Below are positions 1-6,005 of a stretch of DNA of 7,998 bases, one piece after another. The notes under the pieces are model-generated. The model did not search any database and was not told the origin of the DNA. It saw only the letters and a list, made by a program, of their open reading frames with translations. Location: the NCBI GenBank assembly GCA_003695455.1, contig RFJF01000548.1, forward strand, positions 1 through 7,998, in the 5' to 3' direction. Made by a program: the position numbers and the translations under genes. Every line of letters begins with the position of its first letter. The stretch's first letter is position 1. Origin of the DNA: Chloroflexota bacterium (GTDB lineage: Bacteria; Chloroflexota; Anaerolineae; 4572-78; J111).

Positions 1-996
1 CACCCGGCCCGCGGCAGTAACCGCCTTGATGGCTCCCATCATCAGCCCGGCGGCCTCTGTTTCGCCCAAAAAGTCCAGCATCATTGCCCCGCTCCAAATC
101 ATGGCAATGGGGTTGGCAATGCCCTGCCCCACAATGTCCGGCGCGGAGCCGTGCACCGGCTCAAACATCGAGGGGTAGTCTCGCGTGGGATTCAGGTTGC
201 CGCTGGCAGCCAGCCCCAAACTGCCGCAAATTGCGCCGCCCAAATCGGTCAAAATATCGGCAAACAGATTTGAGGCCACCACCACGTCCAGACTTTCCGG
301 GTGCAAAACAAAGCGGGCGGCCATGGCATCCACCAGCACCCGTTCGGTAGAAACGTTCGGGAAATCGGCGGCAACTTCCTCAAAAATTTCATCCCACATG
401 ACCAGCGTGTGACGTTGGGCGTTAGATTTGGTGACGCTGCACAGGTGCCGGCGCGGGCGCTGTTGCGCCCGTTCAAACGCATAGCGAATGACCCGCTCAA
501 CCCCCACCCGGCTAAAGACCGATGTCTCTACCGCCACCTCGATGGGCAGGCCGCGGTGGGTGCGCCCGCCCGCGCCGGTGTATTCGCCCTCGGTGTTTTC
601 ACGGACCACCACAAAATCAATATCGCCGGGCGATTTGCCGGCCAGCGGGCTGTTGACGCCCGGCAAGAGCAGGCTGGGCCGGATGTTGGCGTACTGGTCA
701 AATCCCTGGCAAATGGGCAGGCGCAGACCGTGCAGGGTGATGTGGTCCGGCACCACAGCCGGCAGACCAACCGCGCCAAAGTAGATGGCGTCAAACGATT
801 CCAGCCGTTTCAGGCCGTCGTCGGGCATCATTTGGCCGTGCTGCAAATAATATTCACAGCCCCAGGGAAATGTTTCGGTGTGCAGGCGAAAATCGCCGCT
901 GATCTCTGCGGCGGCGTTCAGTGCGCGCAAACCTTCCGGGCAAACCTCCTGCCCAATCCCGTCACCGGGAATAACTGCAATGTGATATTCTTGCAT
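1..996 (-). CDS. Tartrate/D-malate-type beta-decarboxylating dehydrogenase (3' end beyond window)
   Basis: Member of the isocitrate/isopropylmalate dehydrogenase family: NAD-dependent oxidation of a 2-hydroxy acid, usually with Mg/Mn-dependent decarboxylation, in the cytosol. Visible are 332 codons; family members run about 350-360, so only some 20-30 C-terminal residues are missing. The N-terminal PGDGIG motif (residues 10-15) starts the fold. HGLRLPICQGFDQYANIRPS (89-108) is the substrate-loop style of tartrate dehydrogenase/D-malate dehydrogenase rather than of LeuB or Icd. Also visible are the catalytic Tyr of EGEYTG (about 139), the Lys of VTKSN (190), the metal Asp residues 223, 247 and 251, and the FEPVHGSAPDIVGQGIANP cofactor region (278-296). 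The ATG at 994-996 is preceded by AAAGGA at a normal distance. It lies 44 bases after the MerB-like gene on the same strand, so the two are probably cotranscribed. Family assignment is firm; the exact substrate (tartrate, D-malate or isopropylmalate) is inferred. Confidence 0.9.
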   Translation of the reverse strand, partial: MQEYHIAVIPGDGIGQEVCPEGLRALNAAAEISGDFRLHTETFPWGCEYYLQHGQMMPDDGLKRLESFDAIYFGAVGLPAVVPDHITLHGLRLPICQGFDQYANIRPSLLLPGVNSPLAGKSPGDIDFVVVRENTEGEYTGAGGRTHRGLPIEVAVETSVFSRVGVERVIRYAFERAQQRPRRHLCSVTKSNAQRHTLVMWDEIFEEVAADFPNVSTERVLVDAMAARFVLHPESLDVVVASNLFADILTDLGGAICGSLGLAASGNLNPTRDYPSMFEPVHGSAPDIVGQGIANPIAMIWSGAMMLDFLGETEAAGLMMGAIKAVTAAGRV

Positions 997-1040
997 GGTA
1001 AGTTCCTTTCAGAAATGATATTCAGGGTGCAAAAGTGGTG

Positions 1041-1736
1041 CTATTTTTCGCTCGTTTCAAATTGCCAGAATGGCCCGGTCAGGTTTAATTCGGCAAAAAT
1101 TTGGGCCACTTCGGCCGGCGTTCTGCCCGAAAAATCCGGGTCAAGTCGGTCGGCGTACCAGCGTTGGGAGAGCGCCCAAACCTGGTCAACGGTCAGCGTG
1201 GCTCCGCGCGGCAGAGTTCGGGCATCGCACCAGTTTTGGAGATGTTCTTCCGACCGGAAGATGAGCATGGTGGCTCACGTAAAAATCAGATCATCGTACC
1301 AGCGGGCAAACGGAACGGCAAAGTGAATCAGTTCATTGTGATGCCGGACGGCGCCGTTTTTCACGGCCAACGTGATTTTGCCGCCGCAATCGGCGCATTC
1401 GGCCTCAATTTGGGCGTCAACGCCCAGCATGGCCGGGATGCCGAGCATGTCCCAGGCGCAGTTGGCCGCGTAGGTTTGGCGGCCGGTTGTCACGCGGAAT
1501 GGGCTTTGCCGCGCCGAAAACGGGTTGGCCATGCGGATGTGGGCGCTGCCGGGTTCCAGGAATAAGAAATGGCCGCGGTGCAGTTTCTGGTAGATTTCTT
1601 CGGCCTGCCCGGCAGACATGTTGAATTCCCGCGCGGTCTCTGCCGCCGACGGGGGGCGGGCGTGCTGAACAAAATGGGCGTACACAAAATGGCGTACGGC
1701 CAGGTTGCGCGGCTCAATGTTGGTGGGGTGGCTCAC
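1041..1736 (-). CDS. merB: MerB-like organomercurial (alkylmercury) lyase, probable selenoprotein with in-frame UGA
   Basis: MerB enzymes protonolyse the carbon-mercury bond using two Cys and one Asp. This frame has 231 codons before its TAG if the internal TGA at 1275-1277 (codon 154) is read through. The N-terminal part (about 10-60) resembles the winged-helix region of MerB. CAWD at 93-96 matches the Cys96-x-x-Asp99 motif of plasmid MerB, and Cys114 falls 21 residues after Cys93, exactly as Cys117 follows Cys96. After the UGA, FRSEEHLQNW aligns without gaps to MerB FASVPTAEDW (as I recall that sequence), which puts the UGA on catalytic Cys159. Without read-through the 153-residue product would lack that residue and the C-terminal region. 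The GTG start at 1734-1736 is fixed by AGGAGG seven bases upstream. An extra CxxC (114/117) followed by GG is unlike classical MerB. Family: confident. Selenocysteine: strongly suggested. Organomercury as the real substrate: inferred. The alternative is a nonsense mutation. Confidence 0.85.
1246..1261 (-). promoter_or_regulatory. Putative bacterial SECIS hairpin within merB
   Basis: On the coding strand, UCUUCC-GGUC-GGAAGA forms a perfect 6-bp stem with a GGUC loop starting 19 bases after the UGA. The E. coli fdhF SECIS (from memory) has a GGUC apical loop 18 bases after its UGA, with the loop G and U contacting SelB. Position, loop sequence and stem therefore all fit a bacterial SECIS. A flanking AUG/CAU pair could extend the stem beyond an asymmetric internal loop; the bulged U of fdhF is not obvious. 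This has not been tested by folding. Confidence 0.75.
1275..1277 (-). other. Probable selenocysteine codon (in-frame UGA)
   Basis: This single TGA interrupts an otherwise continuous MerB-like frame between IFT and ATMLIFRSEEH. The family signature continues immediately after it in the same frame with no frameshift. There is no Shine-Dalgarno-like sequence before the ATG nine bases downstream, so independent initiation there is unlikely. TGA also ends other genes in this window (metV, the CDF gene, the VKOR gene and the methyltransferase), so a general UGA-to-sense code change is not the explanation. Confidence 0.8.
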
Positions 1737-1743
1737 GTTGGTG

Positions 1744-1749
1744 CCTCCT
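1744..1749 (-). promoter_or_regulatory. Ribosome binding site of the MerB-like gene
   Basis: Perfect AGGAGG on the minus strand, followed by seven bases and then GTG at 1736. This site decides in favour of the GTG start and shows that the first part of the split frame is meant to be well translated. Confidence 0.8.
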
Positions 1750-1783
1750 GTTTGTGTTGCGTATTACGCTCTGCCGCATTCGG

Positions 1784-1792
1784 TGGTATAAT
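1784..1792 (+). promoter_or_regulatory. Extended -10 promoter for the plus-strand hypothetical gene
   Basis: TGGTATAAT matches the extended -10 consensus perfectly. The region 17 bases upstream is only weakly -35 like, as is tolerated in extended -10 promoters. Transcription would start near 1799. Confidence 0.55.
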
Positions 1793-1941
1793 GGCTGGCG
1801 GTTTGGGGTTCGACTTGCAAAGTCTGCGCCTGATTAGCCACAGCCTGTGGGCACAGTGATGATGGTGAAAATGAATGCAGGCGGCAAGTAGCAGGTTTGC
1901 AGGTCGTCATCTGGCCTCTGAACCCTGACCCAATTTTATAC

Positions 1942-1947
1942 AAGGAG
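1942..1947 (+). promoter_or_regulatory. Ribosome binding site deciding the start of the hypothetical gene
   Basis: AAGGAG is followed by six bases and ATG at 1954. The upstream in-frame ATG at 1897 has no comparable site. Confidence 0.75.
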
Positions 1948-1953
1948 AAAACA

Positions 1954-2460
1954 ATGACTGACAAATCAGATTTTACCAAAGATGAGTGGTTTCTGCTACA
2001 CCGGACACCTTCGATGGTGGGCATGGCGGTGTTGGCCGCCGACCAGAGCGGTTTTTGGGGTACCACCAAAGAAACGCTGGCTGTTTCAAAAGGGCTGGCT
2101 GCCGGGGCCAAACAGTACCCCTACAATTCGCTGATTCAGATGTTGCTGCGCGAAAAAGAGGGGCCGGACGGCGACCCGGTGAAAGATTACTACAAGGATT
2201 TAAAGCAGGAACTCAAGGAATCAATCACCACCGATAAACTGGCCGCCGATGTACTGGCAGATTGCGGCCAGGTGGCGGCGCTGCTGGCTGAAAAAGCCAC
2301 CGCCGGCGAAGCCGAAGAGTACAAGGCGTGGGTGATGCTGGTGGCCGATAAGGTTGCGTCGGCGGCCAAAGAGAGCAGTTCAAAAGGTACAGGCCGCGGT
2401 AAAATCAGCGAGGCAGAAGAGGCGCTCATTAAACAGATTGCGGAAGCGCTGGACGTGTAA
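1954..2460 (+). CDS. Conserved-looking hypothetical protein, soluble and helical, 168 aa
   Basis: I do not recognise the family. The start at 1954 is chosen over an upstream in-frame ATG at 1897 because AAGGAG lies six bases before it, giving MTDKSDF as the N-terminus. The product is predicted to be cytosolic, with no signal peptide or clear membrane segment. Residues about 20-70 contain a hydrophobic helix-rich stretch including MVGMAVLAADQSGFWG, followed by a Lys/Glu-rich middle and an Ala-rich helical second half with one Cys. A short Ser/Gly linker (SSSKGTGRGK) precedes a final acidic helix. It stands alone, with its own extended -10 promoter and its own terminator, between two minus-strand units, so it is a monocistronic gene whose role cannot be inferred from neighbours. 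The helical, acidic composition vaguely recalls TerB-like proteins, but I see no diagnostic motif. Confidence 0.8.
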   Translation: MTDKSDFTKDEWFLLHRTPSMVGMAVLAADQSGFWGTTKETLAVSKGLAAGAKQYPYNSLIQMLLREKEGPDGDPVKDYYKDLKQELKESITTDKLAADVLADCGQVAALLAEKATAGEAEEYKAWVMLVADKVASAAKESSSKGTGRGKISEAEEALIKQIAEALDV

Positions 2461-2480
2461 CGGTTGCCGTAAATTTGGCA

Positions 2481-2519
2481 GGCGGGCAGATGGCACAGTG
2501 CAATCTGCCCGCCTTTTTT
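2481..2519 (+). terminator. Intrinsic terminator after the hypothetical gene
   Basis: An 11-bp perfect GC-rich stem (2481-2491 with 2503-2513) with an 11-base loop is followed by six T residues, 20 bases after the stop codon. The opposite strand has no T-run after the stem, so it acts mainly for the plus-strand gene. Confidence 0.92.
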
Positions 2520-2541
2520 GCAGTTCTGCTGTACAGAGTCG

Positions 2542-3438
2542 TTATTTTGCGGCAGCCGGTTTTATCCCTTTGCGGATGTAGATGAACCAGTAAACCAGCC
2601 CCACCATCACCGAGCCGCCGATGATGTTGCCAATGGTCACCGGCAGCAAGTTGGCAATGAAAAAATTGCCCCACGTCAGGTTGGGGAAATCGAGCGCGGT
2701 TTTGCCAATGCTTTCCCAGAAAGTGGCCGGCGCGCCCATTTTTACAAACAATCCCATCGGGATGAAATACATGTTGGCTACACTGTGCTCAAATCCGGCG
2801 GCCACAAACGCAGTGATGGGGAAGATGATCGACAGAATTTTATCGGTGGTGGTGCGGGCGCTAAAACAGAGCCACACCGCCAGACAGACCAGCGCGTTGC
2901 ACAAAATGCCCAGCACAATAGCCTGCCCAAAATCCAGACTGGTTTTGCCGTGGGCAATATTCAACATATTCAGACCGATGGCGCCGCCGCCAAAGGTGTA
3001 TTGCCGCGAGTAAAACATGAGCACGGCCGTGGCAATGGAGCCGATGAAATTACCAACATAAACCAGCGTCCAGTTGCGCAACACCTGCCGCAGGCTAATC
3101 TGGCCGTCGGCCCAGGCCATAACAATTAAGTTGTTGCCGGTAAACAGTTCGGCGCCGGCCACAATCACCAAAATCAGGCCCAGGCAGAATACCAGCCCGC
3201 CCACCAGTTTGGTGATTCCAAACGAAAGATGCCCCGCCGCGCCGGCGGTGACCGTGGTGGCAAAAATAGCGCCCATCGCGATGAACGCGCCGGCCAGTAC
3301 GGCCAGCGCCACGGTGTTACGCGGGCCCATCAGCGCCTTTTTCACGCCAATTGTCTCGGCCTTGATGGCCATGTCCGGGGGCAGGAATGCATCAAAACTG
3401 ATGCTGCTGGCCGCCTGGGGAGATGTTGGGTTTGTCAT
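2542..3438 (-). CDS. Formate/nitrite transporter (FNT family) channel
   Basis: Inner-membrane pentameric channel family for small monovalent anions (formate, nitrite, hydrosulfide). The 298-residue length fits the family (about 260-300). The first FNT signature is seen as VAGAELFTGN (92-101) and the second as GILCNALVCLA (177-187). The pore His lies in FEHSVANMYF (His218), where FocA has His209. Six hydrophobic helices are apparent, and the C-terminus is basic (YIRKGIKP). The ATG at 3438 is chosen because GAGGG lies eight bases upstream; the longer frame starting with TTG at 3453 would overlap that site. It lies downstream of the one-carbon operon on the same strand but behind an intrinsic terminator, so it is probably expressed separately or by read-through. 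The substrate is not decided by sequence; formate is favoured by the neighbouring folate genes (inference). It could be labelled focA, nirC or fdhC. Confidence 0.93.
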   Translation of the reverse strand: MTNPTSPQAASSISFDAFLPPDMAIKAETIGVKKALMGPRNTVALAVLAGAFIAMGAIFATTVTAGAAGHLSFGITKLVGGLVFCLGLILVIVAGAELFTGNNLIVMAWADGQISLRQVLRNWTLVYVGNFIGSIATAVLMFYSRQYTFGGGAIGLNMLNIAHGKTSLDFGQAIVLGILCNALVCLAVWLCFSARTTTDKILSIIFPITAFVAAGFEHSVANMYFIPMGLFVKMGAPATFWESIGKTALDFPNLTWGNFFIANLLPVTIGNIIGGSVMVGLVYWFIYIRKGIKPAAAK

Positions 3439-3464
3439 TTTTGTATCCCTCAAAAATTGGATTC

Positions 3465-3507
3465 AAAAAACGGAGAAAGGTTGTGTAGTTGCGCCTCTCT
3501 CCGTTTT
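3465..3507 (-). terminator. Intrinsic terminator of the metV-metF-methyltransferase operon
   Basis: A 10-bp stem AAAACGGAGA/TCTCCGTTTT (3467-3476 with 3498-3507) is extended by AGG/CCT after one mismatch and has a 13-base loop. On the minus strand it ends in a run of six T (3465-3470). It lies about 50 bases after the methyltransferase stop codon and just before the FNT gene. Confidence 0.85.
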
Positions 3508-3555
3508 AATATTCAGGTTAACATGGTTTGCAAATTTTAGGTGCCGTTGGAAACA

Positions 3556-4437
3556 TCACACGCGTTGTTTCCGGGCGCGAACTTCTGTTTTTGGCTGCAT
3601 TTGGCGGTTGTATTGAATCCAGGCCATGCAGTATTCATCGTGGCCCGCCAGCATATCTGCCGCTTTGATGGCGGTGCGCAGTTCTGCCCGAACCGGGTTG
3701 GTAATGGCCGATGTCAGGCCGTGCGCAATGGCCATTGATAAAAAGTGGGCGTTGATAGAATGGCGATCCGGCAGGCCAAATGAAACATTGCTGGCGCCGC
3801 AACAAGTGTTCACATCCAGTTCTTCCCTGATTCTGCGCAACAGGGTAAATACCTGCCGCCCCGAGGTTTGCACCGCGCCAACAGGCAGCACCAGCGGGTC
3901 TATGATGACATCTTCTTTGGGAATACCATAATCCATGGCCCGTTCAATAATTTTTTTGGCAACGGCAAACCGCACGTCGGGGTCATGTGAAATGCCGCTT
4001 TCGTCGTTGGAGATGCCAATCACAGCCGCCCCGTATTTTTTGACCAGCGGCAACACCGACTCCAGCCGTTCTTCCTCGCCGGTCACCGAATTGACCAGCG
4101 CCTTGCCTTCCACAGCTTCCAGCCCGGCCTCAAGCGCCGCCACCACCGAGGAGTCGATGGAAATCGGCACATCGGTGATGGATTGCACCAGTTTGATGGT
4201 TTGGGCCAGCACGGCAGGTTCGTCAATCAGAGGGATACCGGCGTTCACATCAAGCATGTGCGCGCCGGCCTCTACCTGCGCCCGCGCGTCGCGCTCTACG
4301 CGGCTAAAATCACCGGCGGCCATTTCTTTAGCCAGCAGCTTGCGTCCGGTGGGGTTAATTCGTTCGCCGATGATGGTAAAGGGCCGGTCCGGCCCAATTA
4401 CAACCGTTTTTGTTTTTGAACTAATGGTAGTTTCCAT
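3556..4437 (-). CDS. Methyltetrahydrofolate:corrinoid methyltransferase (AcsE-like, pterin-binding family)
   Basis: Transfers the N5-methyl group of methyl-THF to a cob(I)amide on a corrinoid protein, or the reverse; cytosolic TIM barrel of the dihydropteroate-synthase/pterin-binding superfamily. The 293 residues show the family landmarks in order: GERINPTGR (24-32), MLDVNAG (61-67), SIDSS (93-97), NSVTGEE (116-122), an Asp-Pro near 180, and GASNVSFGLP (214-223). The last carries the Asn (217) that corresponds to the pterin/N5-contacting Asn of the acetogen AcsE enzyme. No cobalamin-binding or activation domain is fused, so it must use a separate corrinoid protein, not seen here. ATG at 4437 follows AGGAG by seven bases. 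The gene starts 24 bases after metF and closes the operon. The C-terminus is basic (ARKQRV). It is slightly longer than AcsE (about 262), as in many non-acetogen homologues. The physiological partner (CODH/ACS or another corrinoid system) is unknown. Confidence 0.9.
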   Translation of the reverse strand: METTISSKTKTVVIGPDRPFTIIGERINPTGRKLLAKEMAAGDFSRVERDARAQVEAGAHMLDVNAGIPLIDEPAVLAQTIKLVQSITDVPISIDSSVVAALEAGLEAVEGKALVNSVTGEEERLESVLPLVKKYGAAVIGISNDESGISHDPDVRFAVAKKIIERAMDYGIPKEDVIIDPLVLPVGAVQTSGRQVFTLLRRIREELDVNTCCGASNVSFGLPDRHSINAHFLSMAIAHGLTSAITNPVRAELRTAIKAADMLAGHDEYCMAWIQYNRQMQPKTEVRARKQRV

Positions 4438-4461
4438 AACGTTACTCCTGCGAATACAGTT

Positions 4462-5481
4462 TTAAAATGCGGTCGGGTCCTGGTGACTTGACCCGGCCGG
4501 TGGATGTTTGGCGGCTCTGCGCGTGTGCGGTTCGTCAAAATCCAGCCGCCGGTGTTCCAGCACGCCGGATTCCCGAACAATTTGGGCTACAGTTTCTTCC
4601 TGCCGGTAGGCCATCAAATGGATACCGTGTACGCCGGGGATTTCGCGGATTTGCTGAATCAATTCGATGCATATTTTTATCCCTTCGGCCTTTTTCTTTT
4701 TTCTGGGGGTTTTGGCCAGCCGGTCAACCACTTCATCGGGAATCCAGACGCCGGGTACTTTGGTGCGCATAAAATTGGCTACTTTGTCTGAGCGCAGCGG
4801 CCCCACCCCAACCAGAATGAACACTTTTTCGTGCAGGCCCAAATCTCGGACGCGCTGCATAAATTGCTGCAAACGGGGAATGTCAAAGCAGTACTGGGTT
4901 TGGATGAAATCTGCGCCGGCCTCGATTTTTTTTGCCAGGCGGAGAGGCCGCCAGTCAAACGGGGGAGCAAACGGATTGGAGGCCGCGCCCAAAAAGAATT
5001 TTGGCGGCGTGGTCAATTCGCGGCCGCTGAGAAACACGCCCTCGTCGCGCATCATCCGGGCCACCCGCAACAACTGCACCGAGTCAAAATCAAACACGCG
5101 TTTGGCTTCCGGTTGGTCGCCGTTGGATACGTCGTCACCGGTCAGGCACATCACATTTTTCACGCCCATGGCCGCCGCACCCAGCAAATCACCCTGAATG
5201 GCAATGCGGTTGCGGTCCCGGCAGGCCACTTGCAGTACGGGGTCGTAGCCGGCGCGGGTGAGCAGAGCGCAGCAGCCCAGGCTGCTCATGTGGCAGTTGG
5301 CGCCGGAGCCGTCGGTGGCGTTAATGCCATCGCACACTTCAGACAGAACCAGCGCGTTGCGGTACACATCTTCGGGGTCGGCGCTGTCCGGGGCGTTCAG
5401 CTCGGCGGTTACGGCAAATCGGCCGGAGCGGAGCACTTTTTCAAGCCGGCTGCCGGCGCGCATGGGGGTAGCGTCGGTCAT
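4462..5481 (-). CDS. metF: Methylenetetrahydrofolate reductase (MetF-type)
   Basis: Flavin-dependent interconversion of 5,10-methylene-THF and 5-methyl-THF, a TIM-barrel enzyme of about 300 residues; here 339. Catalytic Glu27 sits in VTAELNAPDS, the LTGDD motif with Asp116 matches the folate-contacting Asp, and FIQTQYCFD (192-200) carries the conserved Gln residues. LQVACRDRNR (83-92) replaces the HLTC-style strand of E. coli MetF, as in the acetogen/methanogen-like branch that partners with MetV. An Arg/Lys cluster (PRKKKK, about 265) lies in a surface region. The last 30 or so residues (Pro/His/Arg-rich) look disordered. The start overlaps the metV stop by four bases (ATGA), with AAGGAGG seven bases upstream, indicating translational coupling and a MetF-MetV complex. 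The electron donor cannot be read from this window. Confidence 0.92.
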   Translation of the reverse strand: MTDATPMRAGSRLEKVLRSGRFAVTAELNAPDSADPEDVYRNALVLSEVCDGINATDGSGANCHMSSLGCCALLTRAGYDPVLQVACRDRNRIAIQGDLLGAAAMGVKNVMCLTGDDVSNGDQPEAKRVFDFDSVQLLRVARMMRDEGVFLSGRELTTPPKFFLGAASNPFAPPFDWRPLRLAKKIEAGADFIQTQYCFDIPRLQQFMQRVRDLGLHEKVFILVGVGPLRSDKVANFMRTKVPGVWIPDEVVDRLAKTPRKKKKAEGIKICIELIQQIREIPGVHGIHLMAYRQEETVAQIVRESGVLEHRRLDFDEPHTRRAAKHPPAGSSHQDPTAF

Positions 5482-6005
5482 TCGGAGGCCTCCTTGTTGC
5501 CGCTGGCCTGCTGCCAGCCCACCGGCAGCACCGTGTCAACGCCTTCGGCCATATTCACCCACGAACTGGTGTTGTGCAGGGCGCGATTGACCGGCGGCTG
5601 GATAATTTTCATTTCATCGCTGTAAAGGGTCATTTGCTGGCTGCGTTCCCAGGCTTGCACCCAAACGCAGGGCAAATCGGGAATGACTTCGCAATTGCCG
5701 TTGGCGCGGACTCCACCGCAGGGGCCGTTGCGGAGGTTTTTGGGGCAGGTCATGGGGCAGGTCATGCCGGTGCTGTGCAGCACGCACTGGCCGCACATCT
5801 GGCAGTTAAACAGGTAACCTTTGGTCAGCGATTCGGCGGGAACCATGAGCCGTTTGAAGAATCCCACCCGACCCAGCACCGGATACATCCCCAAAAAGAG
5901 TTTCTCGGTGAATTTGTAGGCGGTTTCCAGCCAGCGGGGATGGTTTTTGAGCCATTCGCTGCCGGGCGCACGCCTGCCTTCCTTTAATGTGCTTTCTGTA
6001 GCCAT
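5478..6005 (-). CDS. metV: MetV, cysteine-rich partner subunit of methylene-THF reductase
   Basis: MetV (MTHFR C-terminal/zinc-binding domain family) forms a complex with MetF in Wood-Ljungdahl type pathways. The 175 residues have a cysteine cluster with Cys at 68, 71, 74, 83, 87, 96, 105 and 113, arranged CxxCxxC, TCPMTCPKNLRNGPCGG and GNCEV; the NGPCGG motif is typical of the family. The first 60 residues form an amphipathic basic segment. The cysteines likely bind zinc or an iron-sulfur cluster (family knowledge; which metal is not visible). It is the first gene of the operon and overlaps metF by four bases. The ATG at 6005 has no good Shine-Dalgarno sequence: GAATGGG is the best purine run, and its GAATGG lies in the 3' arm of a leader hairpin, so initiation may be regulated. 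Confidence 0.92.
   Translation of the reverse strand: MATESTLKEGRRAPGSEWLKNHPRWLETAYKFTEKLFLGMYPVLGRVGFFKRLMVPAESLTKGYLFNCQMCGQCVLHSTGMTCPMTCPKNLRNGPCGGVRANGNCEVIPDLPCVWVQAWERSQQMTLYSDEMKIIQPPVNRALHNTSSWVNMAEGVDTVLPVGWQQASGNKEASE
5489..5495 (-). promoter_or_regulatory. Ribosome binding site of metF inside metV
   Basis: AAGGAGG lies seven bases before the metF ATG, within the last codons of metV. Part of it lies in the palindrome GGAGGCCTCC (5484-5493). Together with the ATGA overlap this supports coupled translation. Confidence 0.75.

Larger units (their letters stand above)
1737..1953. promoter_or_regulatory. Divergent intergenic region between merB-like gene and plus-strand hypothetical gene
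   Basis: This 217-base spacer separates divergently transcribed genes. On the plus strand it has TGGTATAAT at 1784-1792, a consensus extended -10 (TGnTATAAT), with no good -35 box. It would give a leader of roughly 150 bases before the ATG at 1954. Two short dyads are visible: GCGTATTACGC at 1759-1769 and GACTT-GCA-AAGTC at 1812-1824. No convincing sigma-70 promoter was seen for the minus-strand MerB-like gene; only a TAATAC hexamer within the first dyad could serve as its -10. Confidence 0.55.

Noticed and set aside
1041..1268. A separate 75-codon gene starting at ATG 1268
   Set aside because: It is in frame with the upstream MerB-like frame, has no Shine-Dalgarno sequence, and encodes the C-terminal part of the same protein family, so it is treated as the continuation past the UGA.
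1275..1277. UGA explained by an alternative genetic code
   Set aside because: TGA serves as a functional stop for several other genes here, including two ATGA overlaps.
301..1326. Long plus-strand frame of 341 codons
   Set aside because: It is antisense to the dehydrogenase and MerB-like genes, has no family features, and arises from their codon-position bias.
3467..3558. Read-through of the methyltransferase TGA stop (frame stays open about 30 codons)
   Set aside because: The methyltransferase fold is already complete, the extension runs through the intrinsic terminator, and the family has no conserved Cys after this point.
4831..5625. Long plus-strand frame of 264 codons
   Set aside because: It is a shadow of metF/metV, Ala/Gly/His-rich, with no recognisable motif.
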